Shown here: positions 16,617 to 25,559 of the stretch, in pieces
Layout: every line of letters starts with the position of its first letter
Numbering within the stretch: position 1 is the first letter of the stretch
DNA from: an uncultured Thomasclavelia sp.
GTDB lineage: Bacteria; Bacillota_I; Bacilli_A; Erysipelotrichales; Coprobacillaceae
Assembly (NCBI RefSeq): GCF_944324745.1
Contig: NZ_CALUXO010000018.1
Coordinates: forward strand, 28,939-92,938
DNA length: 64,000 nucleotides
Reading direction: 5' to 3'
Program-made: the position numbers and the translations under genes
The notes under the pieces: model-generated
The model's database searches: none
What the model saw: only the letters and a program-made list of their open reading frames with translations
Told to the model about the DNA's origin: nothing

Positions 16617-17495
16617 ATGGATGTTAAAACAAGGATATCTAATCTTAAATTCGACGATATGACTAAAGATGAAACTATTAGAGTGATTCGGTTACTTAAA
16701 TCAGCATTATTACAACAAAAAAATGAAAAATATGATCCCTTTAATGTATATACTATTACTCAGAGTGAATTTACCAACAATTCTTTGGGCATCGAAAATC
16801 CAAATTTCTCCATAAATAAGCAGCAAATTAGTCGTATATATGAAGATGGTTATTTGTATGATTGTAATAAATATCTTAATATTCAAACAGTTGAAGAAAT
16901 AACCGGTCATTATCTTTTATTTAATGAAATGCTGGATACTTTAAATGATGAACTTAGTCAAGAGTTAATCAAAAAATATCATTATATTTTCAAACATGAT
17001 GTTTTTATTGAAAGGGTTAATGGTCATCCGTGTGGTGAATATAAAAAGACTGATAATAATACTAAAACTGAACAGTTTGTCAAACCAGCTAAGGTAAAAA
17101 AAACGATGCAAGAGTTAATCGATTGGTATAATAACCAGCCAAAGGATTTATTAAGGATTATCCGTTTTTTGGTTGAATTTGATAAAATCCATCCTTTTTA
17201 TAGTGGTAATGGAATTATAGGAAGAATGCTGGTCTTTAAAGAATGCTTAAAAAATGATATTTTTCCAGTAATATTTAAAGATGAATCCCCATTTAGTGCA
17301 ATTAATTATCATGAAAACATGAAATCAGCAAAAGAGCAAGATAATTTACTTATTTTGCAGATTGGTTTCGGTTTTGCTGCTAAAAAATATCAACAACAAT
17401 ATTTTGAATTGATTCAATCATCTTTATCTGAATACCAAACAAGCCAGGCTGCCAGCAAAAGTTATGCACCAGCTGAAAAAAAAGATAAAAATTAA
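16617..17495 (+). CDS. Fic-domain protein with altered active-site motif
   Basis: A 292-residue Fic-family protein. The N-terminal part keeps an inhibitory-helix-like motif, NSLGIENP (about residues 58-65), matching S-x-x-x-E-N of class II Fic proteins. GEYKKTDN (about 140) corresponds to the conserved GEYR region. The core motif reads HPFYSGNGIIGR (about 192-203), where active AMPylators have HxFx(D/E)GNGRxxR. Thus the acidic metal ligand is Ser and the first Arg is Ile, while His, GNG and the last Arg remain. Loss of, or change in, nucleotidyl transfer is likely. The C-terminal tail is Ser/Lys-rich. ATG follows AGAGGAA. Confidence 0.85.
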   Translation: MDVKTRISNLKFDDMTKDETIRVIRLLKSALLQQKNEKYDPFNVYTITQSEFTNNSLGIENPNFSINKQQISRIYEDGYLYDCNKYLNIQTVEEITGHYLLFNEMLDTLNDELSQELIKKYHYIFKHDVFIERVNGHPCGEYKKTDNNTKTEQFVKPAKVKKTMQELIDWYNNQPKDLLRIIRFLVEFDKIHPFYSGNGIIGRMLVFKECLKNDIFPVIFKDESPFSAINYHENMKSAKEQDNLLILQIGFGFAAKKYQQQYFELIQSSLSEYQTSQAASKSYAPAEKKDKN

Positions 17496-17569
17496 TCAAG
17501 GATTGACCGTAACTTGGAATTGGTGTAAATTAAACATCGTATAGTATAAATAATATCGAGGTGGAAATT

Positions 17570-18940
17570 GTGGAAGTAGCATTAAAAACAGATTCAAGAA
17601 AGGTAAAACCGGGTGATACCTTTATTGCCATTCCTAATGTGGTAAGAGATGGTCACGACTATATTGAACAGGCAATAAAAAATGGTGCGGTTAAGATAAT
17701 TTGTGAACATGGCAGTTATAGTGTAGAAACTCAAATTGTTCCTAGTACCCGTAAATATTTAAAAGATTATCTGTATCAAAATTATTACCCATTAATTAAG
17801 GATATGAAATTAATTGGGGTAACTGGTACTAATGGTAAAACAACAACTTGTCTAATGATTTACCAAATCTTAACGATGTTAAAAGTAAAAGCGGCTTATA
17901 TGGGAACGATTGGTTTTTATTATGGTGATGTTAAAAAGCCGATGGCTAATACTACGCCTGATGTTGATGTTTTATATAATATGTTATTAGAAGCTAAAGA
18001 TCATGGAATTGAATATTTTGTAATGGAAGTTAGTTCGCATGCTTTAGATATGGACCGGATTCATGGTTTAGAATTTGATGAAGTAGCTTTTACTAATTTA
18101 ACTCAGGATCATTTAGATTATCATAAGACTTTAGAAAATTATGCTAATGCTAAGCAAAAATTATTTAAAAAGACTCGTCATCAAAAGATTGCAGTTATCA
18201 ATGGAGATGATCCGCATTTTCAACATTTTGTTTTAGAAAATAATCATAATATTATTATTAGTGAAACAAACGGGGATTTAACCATTGAAAATATTACTTT
18301 TAGCCATTTGGGTACCAGTTTTAGTTTTAGTTATGAAAACCATCAATATCAAACAACATTAAATATGGTAGGTCGTTATAATGTTTATAATTACTTAACG
18401 TCAATGTTGTTAGTTCATTGTCTAGGGTTTGAAATTGATCAGATTTTGCAGCTTAATGATCGTTTGAAGGCACCAGCTGGACGAATGGAATTGATCAAAT
18501 ATCAAACCAATAGTATCTTTGTTGACTATGCTCATACACCTGATGCAGTCTTAAATGTTTTAAATAGTGCTCAAGAATTTAAAATCGGACGGATAATTAC
18601 TATTATTGGCTGTGGTGGTGATCGTGATCCATTAAAACGGCCTATTATGGGCAAAATTGCAGTTGAAAATAGTGACTATGTTATTTTTACCAGCGATAAT
18701 CCCCGCAGTGAAGATCCGTTAAAAATTTTAGATGATATTACCAGAGAGTTAACTGGAGATAATTACTGTATTGAAGAAGATCGGGCAAAGGCAATTAAAC
18801 AAGGAATTGATTTATTACATGATAATGATATTTTGATGATTCTTGGTAAAGGACATGAAGATTATCAAATTACTAAAGCTGGTAAACATCACTTCAGTGA
18901 TCAAGAAGAGGTAGCTAAATATCTTGAACAAAAAAGTTAG
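17570..18940 (+). CDS. murE: UDP-N-acetylmuramyl-tripeptide synthetase (meso-DAP type)
   Basis: Adds the third residue to UDP-MurNAc-L-Ala-D-Glu in the cytoplasm. About 456 residues. GTG 17570 is chosen because GAGGTGG stands 5 nt upstream; an earlier in-frame GTG (17561) lies within that site. N-terminal domain with DSRKVKPGDTFIAI; ATP site GVTGTNGKTTTC (about 85-96); NTTPD; MEVSSHALDMDRI; and the C-terminal ligand site SDNPRSEDP. The DNPR motif marks meso-diaminopimelate-specific enzymes, so a DAP cell wall is inferred. It is not in a mur/dcw cluster here. Confidence 0.93.
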   Translation: MEVALKTDSRKVKPGDTFIAIPNVVRDGHDYIEQAIKNGAVKIICEHGSYSVETQIVPSTRKYLKDYLYQNYYPLIKDMKLIGVTGTNGKTTTCLMIYQILTMLKVKAAYMGTIGFYYGDVKKPMANTTPDVDVLYNMLLEAKDHGIEYFVMEVSSHALDMDRIHGLEFDEVAFTNLTQDHLDYHKTLENYANAKQKLFKKTRHQKIAVINGDDPHFQHFVLENNHNIIISETNGDLTIENITFSHLGTSFSFSYENHQYQTTLNMVGRYNVYNYLTSMLLVHCLGFEIDQILQLNDRLKAPAGRMELIKYQTNSIFVDYAHTPDAVLNVLNSAQEFKIGRIITIIGCGGDRDPLKRPIMGKIAVENSDYVIFTSDNPRSEDPLKILDDITRELTGDNYCIEEDRAKAIKQGIDLLHDNDILMILGKGHEDYQITKAGKHHFSDQEEVAKYLEQKS

Positions 18941-19362
18941 GTTAATGACTATTGAAGACTACCAATCAGTTTTTGATTTATGGCAACAAAGTAAGATGGT
19001 TGGTTTATGCTCTCTAGATGATAGTTATGAAGGTATTTACAAGTTTTTAAAACGTAATCCCAGCAGTAATTTTGTAGCTTTGATAGATGATCAATTAGTT
19101 GGAGCTATTATGAGCGGTCATGATGGTCGTCGCGGTTTTATTTATCATTTAGTAGTGGCTCAAGATCATTCACGTCAAGGTATTGGGCCGGGAGTTAGTG
19201 TTTAAATGCCTGGAGGCTTTAGAGAAAGAAGAAATAACTAAAGTAGCAATCGTTGTTTTTAAAAATAATGAAAATGGTAATGCTTTTTTGCAGCATTTAG
19301 GCTTTGAATTACGGGATGATTTAGTGTATCGAAATATTAGTATTAATCAGGAGAATAATTAA
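18924..19362 (+). pseudogene. GNAT acetyltransferase interrupted by a +1 frameshift
   Basis: TTG 18924, preceded by AGAGGTAG and overlapping murE by 17 nt, opens a GNAT protein (KVRLMTIEDYQSVFDLWQ, then GFIYHLVVAQDHSRQGIG). Right after the acetyl-CoA loop (about 19185) this frame runs into a stop at 19205. Shifted by one base, the protein continues as REL-VFKCLEALEKEEITKVAI and ends NGNAFLQHLGFELRDD...QENN at 19362. One extra base in the GGGCCGGG stretch near 19182-19190 explains it. Either a recent null mutation or a sequencing error in a G/C run. The stop at 19362 directly abuts the next ATG. Confidence 0.85.
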
Positions 19363-19644
19363 ATGCGAATTCATCAGTTAGATATAAGTGAAATAAAGTT
19401 TGAGCGGAAAACTTATACGGATAGTTTATCAGCTTCAATCAAACGAATTGGATTATCTTTTCCAATCAAAGTAAAATTTGAAAATAATCAGTATTATTGT
19501 GTTGATGGTCATAAACGTTTAACTGCCATCAGTGATATCGATGATGATAATTTATATACTAAACGTCGTAAAGTCAATGTCATCATTACCAATAATGGTG
19601 ATTTACGGTCTAATGATTGCTGGCGTGGTCGAAATATGCATTAA
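19363..19644 (+). CDS. ParB/sulfiredoxin-like domain protein
   Basis: A 93-residue protein consisting almost entirely of a ParB N-terminal-like fold. LDISEIKFERKTYTDSL, ASIKRIGLSFPIKVKF and YYCVDGHKRLTAI match the family pattern (I-x-P-x-x-hR, L-x-x-S-I-x-x-x-G, and D-G-H-x-R as the nucleotide/DNA loop). It has no helix-turn-helix, so it is not a partitioning ParB. It starts one base after the frameshifted GNAT gene with AGGAG upstream, so the pair is cotranscribed. The function of stand-alone copies is unknown. Confidence 0.7.
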   Translation: MRIHQLDISEIKFERKTYTDSLSASIKRIGLSFPIKVKFENNQYYCVDGHKRLTAISDIDDDNLYTKRRKVNVIITNNGDLRSNDCWRGRNMH

Positions 19645-19668
19645 AGACGAGGGAAACCTCGTCTTTTT
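19643..19668. terminator. Intrinsic terminator between convergent genes
   Basis: AAAGACGAGG and CCTCGTCTTT flank a GAAA tetraloop, with a T-run on the plus side. It also follows the metH stop on the minus strand. Confidence 0.85.
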
Positions 19669-22027
19669 AATCAATAATTCGATTTAATAATTCTACAGCG
19701 TCCATAGCATCTTTAGAATAATAATCAGCATTAATTTCTTTAGCATAATCTTCAGTTAGGACAGCACCACCGACAAAGATTGGACACATACCATCAATTT
19801 CTTTTAACATGGCAATTGTTTTTTCCATTGAAGCAACGGTTGTTGTCATTAAAGCACTTAATCCAATTGCTTTTGGATGATATTGCTTATAAGCTGCCAC
19901 GATATCTTCTGGTGGTACATCCTTTCCTAAATCGATTATTCTATAACCATAACTTTCTAAAACGACCTTAACGATATTTTTACCAATATCATGAATATCA
20001 CCCTGGACCGTAGCCATGATTACTGGCCCTTTAGCTTTTGAAGATTCATTAAAAGTTTCTTTGATTACATTAAAAGCAATTTTCGATGTTTCAGCGGCTT
20101 GAATTAACTGCGGTAAAAAGATAGTGTTGTTTTCATATTGAACGCCAACTTTATCTAAAGCTGGAATTAGAATCTGATTGATTACTTCTAAACCGTCTTT
20201 TGTTTCTAATTCTTTTTTAGTTGCTGCTGTTACTTCATCTTTTAATCCCCGAATGATAATATCTTCTAAATTGAATTCAAGGGTAGTTTGTGGTGTTTTA
20301 TTTGTTTGATTAGCTTGTCGATTGATATAAACAGTTGCATCGTGGTCATAATTATATAAAACATTAAAGGCATCAATAGCACTCATCAATTCTTGATCGA
20401 GTGGATTAATAATTGGTAAATCTAATCCTGCAGTCATCGCCATTGTTAAAAAGGTCTTATTTAATAATGGACGATTAGGTAATCCAAATGAAACATTGCT
20501 GACTCCAAGTACTGTGTGCACCCCTAATTTTTCTTTGACCATTTGAACAGCTTTGACAGTTTCCATCACTTCTTTTTGTTGAGCTGAAACAGTTAATACA
20601 AGACAATCGATAATGATATTTTCTTTACTGATACCATAATCAGCAGCAGTCTTGATAATTTTTTTGGCAATTTTGAAACGATCTTCAGCTAATGGTGGAA
20701 TACCATTTTCGTCTAAAGTTAATCCTATAACAACACCACCATATTTTTTTACAATAGGAAAAATAGTTTCCATTGTTTCCATCTTCCCATTTACTGAATT
20801 AATTAATGGCTTTCCATTATAATAACGACAGCCCTGTTCAATAGCGGTAACATTGGAACTATCGATTTGCAATGGTAAAGAAACAACTTCTTGAATTAAC
20901 TTGATAACTTTTTTCATTGTTGCTGGTTCATCAATTCCAGGCAAGCCAACATTGACATCTAAAACATGGGCTTTAGCTTGATCTTGTTTGATTGCTTCAA
21001 TAACTAATTCATCATAATGCTGTTGCTTTAAAGCTTCCTTTAATTTTTTCTTCCCAGTTGGATTTAAACGTTCACCGCAAACAACAACATGATGGCCAAA
21101 TTCTACTGTTTGGCTGCCACTGGACACTCGAGTGGCGATAACAGGATTTGTAGTAACTGGTTGATCAGGTAAAGCTTGTTTTAGTGCTTGAATAAATTCT
21201 GGGGTAGTACCACAGCAGCCCCCAACGACTCTAACACCATTATTTACATGTTTAATAGTTTCGTTAACGAATGTCACTGCATCCATATTGTAGCAGGTTT
21301 TTCCAGCTACAAGACATGGTAAACCGGCATTTGGCTGGACAATTACTGGGACAGTAGCCGTGGATAAGATTTCATTGATAATTGGGGTTAATTCAACGGG
21401 TCCTAATGAACAGTTTACCCCTAATGCGTCAACATTTAATCCTTCTAGGACATTTACCATTGTTAGTGGATCACAGCCTGATAAGGTTCGTTGGTTACTT
21501 TCAAAAGTCATAGTGACAAAAACTGGTAAATCGCTGTTTTCTTTAACCGCCAGAACTCCAGCCTTGACTTCATAAATATCAGTCATAGTTTCCAGCAAGA
21601 CTAAATCAACTTTATCTTTGGCAATCAATACTTGTTCTTTGATAATGTCATAAGCCTGATCAAAGGTTAAAGTTCCCATTGGCTCTAATAGTTGACCAAT
21701 AGGTCCAATATCCAAAGCAATATAACATTGATCTTCTAAATGGGCTTTTTTTCTAGCCGCAATTGCATTATCAATGGCACTGTTGATAATATCTGATAAT
21801 TCATAGGGAGCGTCTTTCATTTTTAAAGCGTTAGCTCCAAAAGTATTAGTGGTAATAAAATTGGCACCAGCTTTTAAATATTTTAAATGAATTTCTTGAA
21901 TTAATTCAGGCTTGGTGATATTTAAACATTCAGGAATATCACCAGCTTTCAACCCAGCTTCTTGAAGCTGGGTTCCCATCGCTCCATCAAAAACTAATAT
22001 TTCTTTTTTTAATCTATCTTGTAACAT
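19667..22027 (-). CDS. metH: Cobalamin-dependent methionine synthase, three-domain short form
   Basis: Moves the methyl group of 5-methyl-tetrahydrofolate via cob(I)alamin to homocysteine. 786 residues: homocysteine domain (1 to about 290) with zinc cysteines in GVNCSLGP and VGGCCGTTPEF; pterin-binding domain (about 315-570) beginning FGHHVVVCGERLNPTGKKK; B12 cap and Rossmann domain with GDIHDIGKNI (about 670; the His that ligates cobalt). The C-terminal AdoMet reactivation domain of full-length MetH is absent and is supplied by the gene directly upstream. It overlaps that gene by 19 nt. Confidence 0.94.
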   Translation of the reverse strand: MLQDRLKKEILVFDGAMGTQLQEAGLKAGDIPECLNITKPELIQEIHLKYLKAGANFITTNTFGANALKMKDAPYELSDIINSAIDNAIAARKKAHLEDQCYIALDIGPIGQLLEPMGTLTFDQAYDIIKEQVLIAKDKVDLVLLETMTDIYEVKAGVLAVKENSDLPVFVTMTFESNQRTLSGCDPLTMVNVLEGLNVDALGVNCSLGPVELTPIINEILSTATVPVIVQPNAGLPCLVAGKTCYNMDAVTFVNETIKHVNNGVRVVGGCCGTTPEFIQALKQALPDQPVTTNPVIATRVSSGSQTVEFGHHVVVCGERLNPTGKKKLKEALKQQHYDELVIEAIKQDQAKAHVLDVNVGLPGIDEPATMKKVIKLIQEVVSLPLQIDSSNVTAIEQGCRYYNGKPLINSVNGKMETMETIFPIVKKYGGVVIGLTLDENGIPPLAEDRFKIAKKIIKTAADYGISKENIIIDCLVLTVSAQQKEVMETVKAVQMVKEKLGVHTVLGVSNVSFGLPNRPLLNKTFLTMAMTAGLDLPIINPLDQELMSAIDAFNVLYNYDHDATVYINRQANQTNKTPQTTLEFNLEDIIIRGLKDEVTAATKKELETKDGLEVINQILIPALDKVGVQYENNTIFLPQLIQAAETSKIAFNVIKETFNESSKAKGPVIMATVQGDIHDIGKNIVKVVLESYGYRIIDLGKDVPPEDIVAAYKQYHPKAIGLSALMTTTVASMEKTIAMLKEIDGMCPIFVGGAVLTEDYAKEINADYYSKDAMDAVELLNRIID

Positions 22028-22641
22028 CTTTGCCCTCTTTTCCGATATTGACAGTTATCTTTTAAATAGCAGCTAAAACAATGTCTCTTTTGCTGCTGGT
22101 TACCAATTCCAATTAAGCCAATCATTGATTTTTGTGGCAAAAGCAAACAATCAGGTAAAACTGTTAAACCAATATGCTTATCACACTGTAATGCTTTTGC
22201 TAAAGGTCGATTCAGTTCTATCGGTACATTACCATAGCCTGGACAAAATCTAAACGTATGTAATCCAAAGTTTTGCTTTGCTTCAAATTCATCGCATTTA
22301 GCTTCGAGATAACTGCTGGCAACTGCATCAAGAATCGTCATTTTAGTAAGATCGATAATACTATAGTATTTTAACTTTTTATCCAATTCTAGACCTAGAG
22401 TACAGGCAATAACAACGACCTGATTACAAGAGTCAAATAAATCAATTAAATCAGGATAATCAATTGTTAAATCTAACTCTTTGATAGTTAATGGCTGATG
22501 GCTTAAAGTAAATATCTGATACATAATTTTTGGAGAAAACTGAGTAATTTCTTGTAAACATTCATTTAATAATTGCTCAGTTTGGTTGTCAATTTTTTGA
22601 TTCTGGTAACCAAGATATTTTAAAGCATTTTCTTTAATCAT
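22009..22641 (-). CDS. Stand-alone MetH activation-domain protein
   Basis: A 210-residue protein resembling the AdoMet-binding reactivation domain of methionine synthase. The segment FGLHTFRFCPGYGNVPIELN carries the RxxPGYG motif that contacts AdoMet. The N-terminal half (NALKYLGYQNQ...) is the usual helical lead-in. A C-terminal cysteine group, HCFSCYLKDNCQYRKRGQRC, could bind a metal. It overlaps metF (8 nt) and metH (19 nt), so the three are translationally coupled. Likely role: reductive methylation of inactive cob(II)alamin on the short MetH, as proposed for the split system of Thermotoga. Confidence 0.88.
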   Translation of the reverse strand: MIKENALKYLGYQNQKIDNQTEQLLNECLQEITQFSPKIMYQIFTLSHQPLTIKELDLTIDYPDLIDLFDSCNQVVVIACTLGLELDKKLKYYSIIDLTKMTILDAVASSYLEAKCDEFEAKQNFGLHTFRFCPGYGNVPIELNRPLAKALQCDKHIGLTVLPDCLLLPQKSMIGLIGIGNQQQKRHCFSCYLKDNCQYRKRGQRCYKID

Positions 22642-23524
22642 CGATAAATTCCTTAAAAATATTTTCAGTTCTAAGTAATATTTCTTTAACGATTTCAGGA
22701 CGATTCATTGTATATAAATGAATACCATCAACCCCATTAGTAATTAAATCAATAATTTGATTGGTAGCATAGTTTAAACCGACTTCACGCATTGCTTTAG
22801 GATTGTTTCTAAAACGTTCCAAAGAAGCTGATAAGGTATAAGGAATATTGCTGCCACTTAATTTAGCCGTATTTAATAAAGAACGGCTATTAGTTGCCGG
22901 CATAATTCCGGCGATAATTGGTACATTTATTCCGCGTAATCGAGCTTCACGAACTAGTCGGTAGTAATAATTGTTATCGTAAAATAACTGTGTAATCAAA
23001 TACTGGGCTCCAGAATCAATTTTCTTTTTTAAAGCATCTAAATCAGCTTCCAAAGAAGGTGCCTCTTGATGGACTTCTGGATAACAGGCTCCACTTAAAC
23101 AGAAAGTATCGGGATAATTTTTTGTGATAAATTCATTTAATTCACTGGCATATTTAAAACAGTGCGGAGCGGTCTGGGGATCATAATCTTTAGGATAGTC
23201 TCCACGCAAAGCTAAGATATTTTCAATCTTATTTTCTTTTAATTGATTTAAAACCTGAGTTAATTGTTCAGGAGTGGCATCGATACAACTTAAATGAGCT
23301 ACCGGTTCAACATCATAATCACGTTTAATTTTAGAAACGATTTCGACAGTGTTTCTAGTAGTTGAACCACCAGCACCATAAGTAACCGAAATGAAATCAG
23401 GCTTTAACTTTGCCAGTTCATCTATGGTTGCATAAATAGAACTAATATCACCATCATTTTTTTTAGGTGGAAATATTTCAAAAGATAATGTTGGTTTTTT
23501 CATTAATTTATCAATAATCTTCAT
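22634..23524 (-). CDS. metF: 5,10-methylenetetrahydrofolate reductase
   Basis: Reduces methylene-THF to 5-methyl-THF, the methyl donor used by the MetH encoded two genes downstream. 296 residues, a full FAD-dependent TIM barrel: LSFEIFPPKK at the start (catalytic Glu), FISVTYGAGGSTT, LALRGDYPKD (flavin/folate loop) and ITQLFYDNNYYY. First gene of the metF - activation protein - metH operon, behind a consensus promoter. I see no SAM or cobalamin riboswitch in the about 25-nt leader, so control is not by those RNAs. Confidence 0.95.
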   Translation of the reverse strand: MKIIDKLMKKPTLSFEIFPPKKNDGDISSIYATIDELAKLKPDFISVTYGAGGSTTRNTVEIVSKIKRDYDVEPVAHLSCIDATPEQLTQVLNQLKENKIENILALRGDYPKDYDPQTAPHCFKYASELNEFITKNYPDTFCLSGACYPEVHQEAPSLEADLDALKKKIDSGAQYLITQLFYDNNYYYRLVREARLRGINVPIIAGIMPATNSRSLLNTAKLSGSNIPYTLSASLERFRNNPKAMREVGLNYATNQIIDLITNGVDGIHLYTMNRPEIVKEILLRTENIFKEFIDD

Positions 23525-23553
23525 CTTTGTTTCTCCTTGAATTTATTACGTAC

Positions 23554-23582
23554 ATTATAGAAAATAGCGTCTTTTTCGTCAA
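23554..23582 (-). promoter_or_regulatory. Sigma-A promoter of the metF operon
   Basis: On the minus strand TTGACG (23582-23577) and TATAAT (23559-23554) are 17 bp apart; the start is about 25 nt before the metF ATG. Confidence 0.75.
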
Positions 23583-24124
23583 CTGTCTTCTTCAAAGCAG
23601 CTATCGATAATTTTAGCCGCCATAACACTAAACTGATTAGAATAATAGGCTAGAACTAAAATTAGAATTAGTCGTTTTTGATCATCTTCGATATCTAGTT
23701 CATAGTTGGAAACTATGTTTTCAAGCATAGTTTTAAAATTTGATTTTTGTTCATTTTTTATCTTAAGAAAATAATTATAAATAGTTTCTAAATCTTGATT
23801 ATTTTCATATACTGGTGTTAACAATTGTTTAATTTCTTGAAGCGTAATTGTATTTTTTAAATTATAGATCAGTAACATGGCAATAATTTGTTCTTTGGAA
23901 TATTTTTTTCCTTTTACCGGTTTGATGATTCCCGCTTTAGAATAGTTATTGATCATGGTTTTGGTTAATAGTTTATCATCTTGATGTCGTTTGTTATCAG
24001 TTAGATTATTTTCAAATAAAGTCATGATTTGATCCATATATAAATCTAGGGTTGGAATATCTTGACTGTTTAAATCGCTTTGATTGATTGTTTCTTCAAG
24101 AATAGTCTCAAGTTTTTTTACCAT
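23579..24124 (-). CDS. DUF1836 family protein
   Basis: A 181-residue protein that matches the general look of DUF1836. An N-terminal helical part ends in a MerR-like winged segment (LTKTMINNYSKAGIIKPVKGKKYSKEQI, extent about 75-105) and an all-helical C-terminal half follows. Such proteins are presumed DNA-binding regulators; the target is unknown. ATG 24124 is chosen because GAGGTGA stands 6 nt before it. Its stop codon overlaps the -35 box of metF. Divergent from the hemolysin III gene. Confidence 0.75.
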   Translation of the reverse strand: MVKKLETILEETINQSDLNSQDIPTLDLYMDQIMTLFENNLTDNKRHQDDKLLTKTMINNYSKAGIIKPVKGKKYSKEQIIAMLLIYNLKNTITLQEIKQLLTPVYENNQDLETIYNYFLKIKNEQKSNFKTMLENIVSNYELDIEDDQKRLILILVLAYYSNQFSVMAAKIIDSCFEEDS

Positions 24125-24179
24125 TATGTTCACCTCATGTTAATTTTATCTTAATTTATTAGATGATTCAAGATATGGT

Positions 24180-24207
24180 TGACATTGATATAAATAATGG
24201 TATTATT
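24180..24207 (+). promoter_or_regulatory. Sigma-A promoter of the hemolysin III gene
   Basis: TTGACA (24180-24185), 16-bp spacer, TATTAT (24202-24207). Confidence 0.7.
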
Positions 24208-24250
24208 ATCATACAATATAGTTTTAAAAACTACATTAGGAGGTTTTGAT

Positions 24251-24907
24251 ATGAAATTTTTTAAGAACGCTATGGATCCTGTTAGCAGTGAAACTCATTT
24301 TATTGGGGCAATTCTTTCATTAGCTGCTTTGATTGTGATGATGATAATAGCCATTATTGAAGACTCTACTCAGTTTACTAAAATTGGAATTATTGTTTTT
24401 GGGATTTCATCAGTTGCATTATATACTGCAAGTACTGTTTATCATTATTTTAATGGGAATCCTGATAATAAAATAAAGTTATTTTTACGAAAATTAGATC
24501 ATTCAATGATCTATGTTTTGATTGCTGGAACTTATACACCATTTTGTTTAACTTACTTAGACTATCCTCATAGTATCTACTTTCTTGGAGTAATCTGGTC
24601 AATTGCTTTGATTGGAATCTTAATCAAATTATTTTGGATCAAAGCACCACGAATTCTATCAACGATATTTTATTTATTGATGGGCTGGGCCTTGATTTTT
24701 GATTTTCCAGCATTTTTAAATATTCCATTAGGATGTTTAGCTTTAGTTGCTTGTGGCGGTATTAGTTATACAGTTGGGGCAATTATTTATTTAATTAAAA
24801 AACCCAACTGGTTTAAAAGTTTTGGATTCCACGAATTGTTTCATATCTTTGTTATGATTGGTTCTGCTTTCCATTTTGTAGCCGTTATTGTTTATGTTCT
24901 GTTTTAA
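24251..24907 (+). CDS. Hemolysin III / PAQR family membrane protein
   Basis: 218 residues with seven predicted membrane helices. Family residues that form the metal site in PAQR proteins are present: DPVSSETHFIG (first His, near residue 15), KLDHSMIYVLIAGTYTPF (Asp/His) and the C-terminal HELFHIFVMIGSAFHF (two His). ATG 24251 follows AGGAGG by 7 nt, whereas the longer open frame begins inside the promoter. True hemolytic activity is not implied; bacterial members are thought to be metal-dependent lipid hydrolases or regulators. Confidence 0.9.
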   Translation: MKFFKNAMDPVSSETHFIGAILSLAALIVMMIIAIIEDSTQFTKIGIIVFGISSVALYTASTVYHYFNGNPDNKIKLFLRKLDHSMIYVLIAGTYTPFCLTYLDYPHSIYFLGVIWSIALIGILIKLFWIKAPRILSTIFYLLMGWALIFDFPAFLNIPLGCLALVACGGISYTVGAIIYLIKKPNWFKSFGFHELFHIFVMIGSAFHFVAVIVYVLF

Positions 24908-24929
24908 TTTTTAAATCTATAAATTATGA

Positions 24930-24969
24930 TTAAAAAGTTAATTTTAAATTAACTTTTTAATTTTTTTAC
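24930..24969 (+). terminator. Intrinsic terminator
   Basis: A 15-bp A/T-rich stem, 24930-24944 with 24946-24960, followed by a T-run. Confidence 0.75.
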
Positions 24970-25073
24970 CTAAAATACTAATAATTTACTTGAATTAAGA
25001 ATTCTTATTATTGGCATTTTACTTTATCTTGTGGTTATTTTTCAATTATTGTATAATATTTTTGGGTGATATA

Positions 25074-25559
25074 ATGAATTTAAGAAAAAGAGATAAGTTT
25101 ATATACTTGATTACGATGATCGTGATTCTTGGGGGAGATCAGTTAACTAAACATTTAGTTTCATCGTCAATGCAATTAGGACAGTCTCATGAAATAATTG
25201 ATAATCTGTTTTATTTTACATATGCACAAAATACGGGGGTTGCCTGGGGAATGTTTGCTGGGCATTTGAGCATTTTTATCATTATTGCTTTAGTTGCCGC
25301 AATAGTGATAATTGCTTTTTTTAGAAAAACAGGTGAAAATGATGTTTTAACTCGTTATGGCTTGGTCTTAACTTTTGCTGGATTAGCGGGGAATTTAATT
25401 GATCGTCTATTTTTTGGTTATGTTCGTGATTTTATTGATGTAGTGATTTTTGGTTATAATTTTCCGATTTTTAATATTGCTGATATGGCAGTAGTAATTG
25501 GAGTTGCTTTGATTATTATTGAAATTGTAATTGAGGAGTATGTGCATGGAAAAGATTAA
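25074..25559 (+). CDS. lspA: Lipoprotein signal peptidase (SPase II)
   Basis: Cleaves prolipoproteins ahead of the lipid-modified Cys. 161 residues with four membrane helices. Conserved boxes are visible: GGDQLTKHLV, YAQNTGVAWGMF, GLAGNLIDRLFFGYVRDFID and NFPIFNIADMAVVIG; the catalytic aspartates are in VRDFID and NIAD. ATG 25074 follows GGGTGAT and a TATAAT box (about 25050). Its end overlaps rluD by 14 nt, the same lspA-rluD pairing as in Bacillus. Confidence 0.95.
   Translation: MNLRKRDKFIYLITMIVILGGDQLTKHLVSSSMQLGQSHEIIDNLFYFTYAQNTGVAWGMFAGHLSIFIIIALVAAIVIIAFFRKTGENDVLTRYGLVLTFAGLAGNLIDRLFFGYVRDFIDVVIFGYNFPIFNIADMAVVIGVALIIIEIVIEEYVHGKD

Noticed and set aside
23525..23578. SAM or cobalamin riboswitch before the metF operon
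   Set aside because: The leader is only about 25 nt from a consensus promoter, too short for either RNA.
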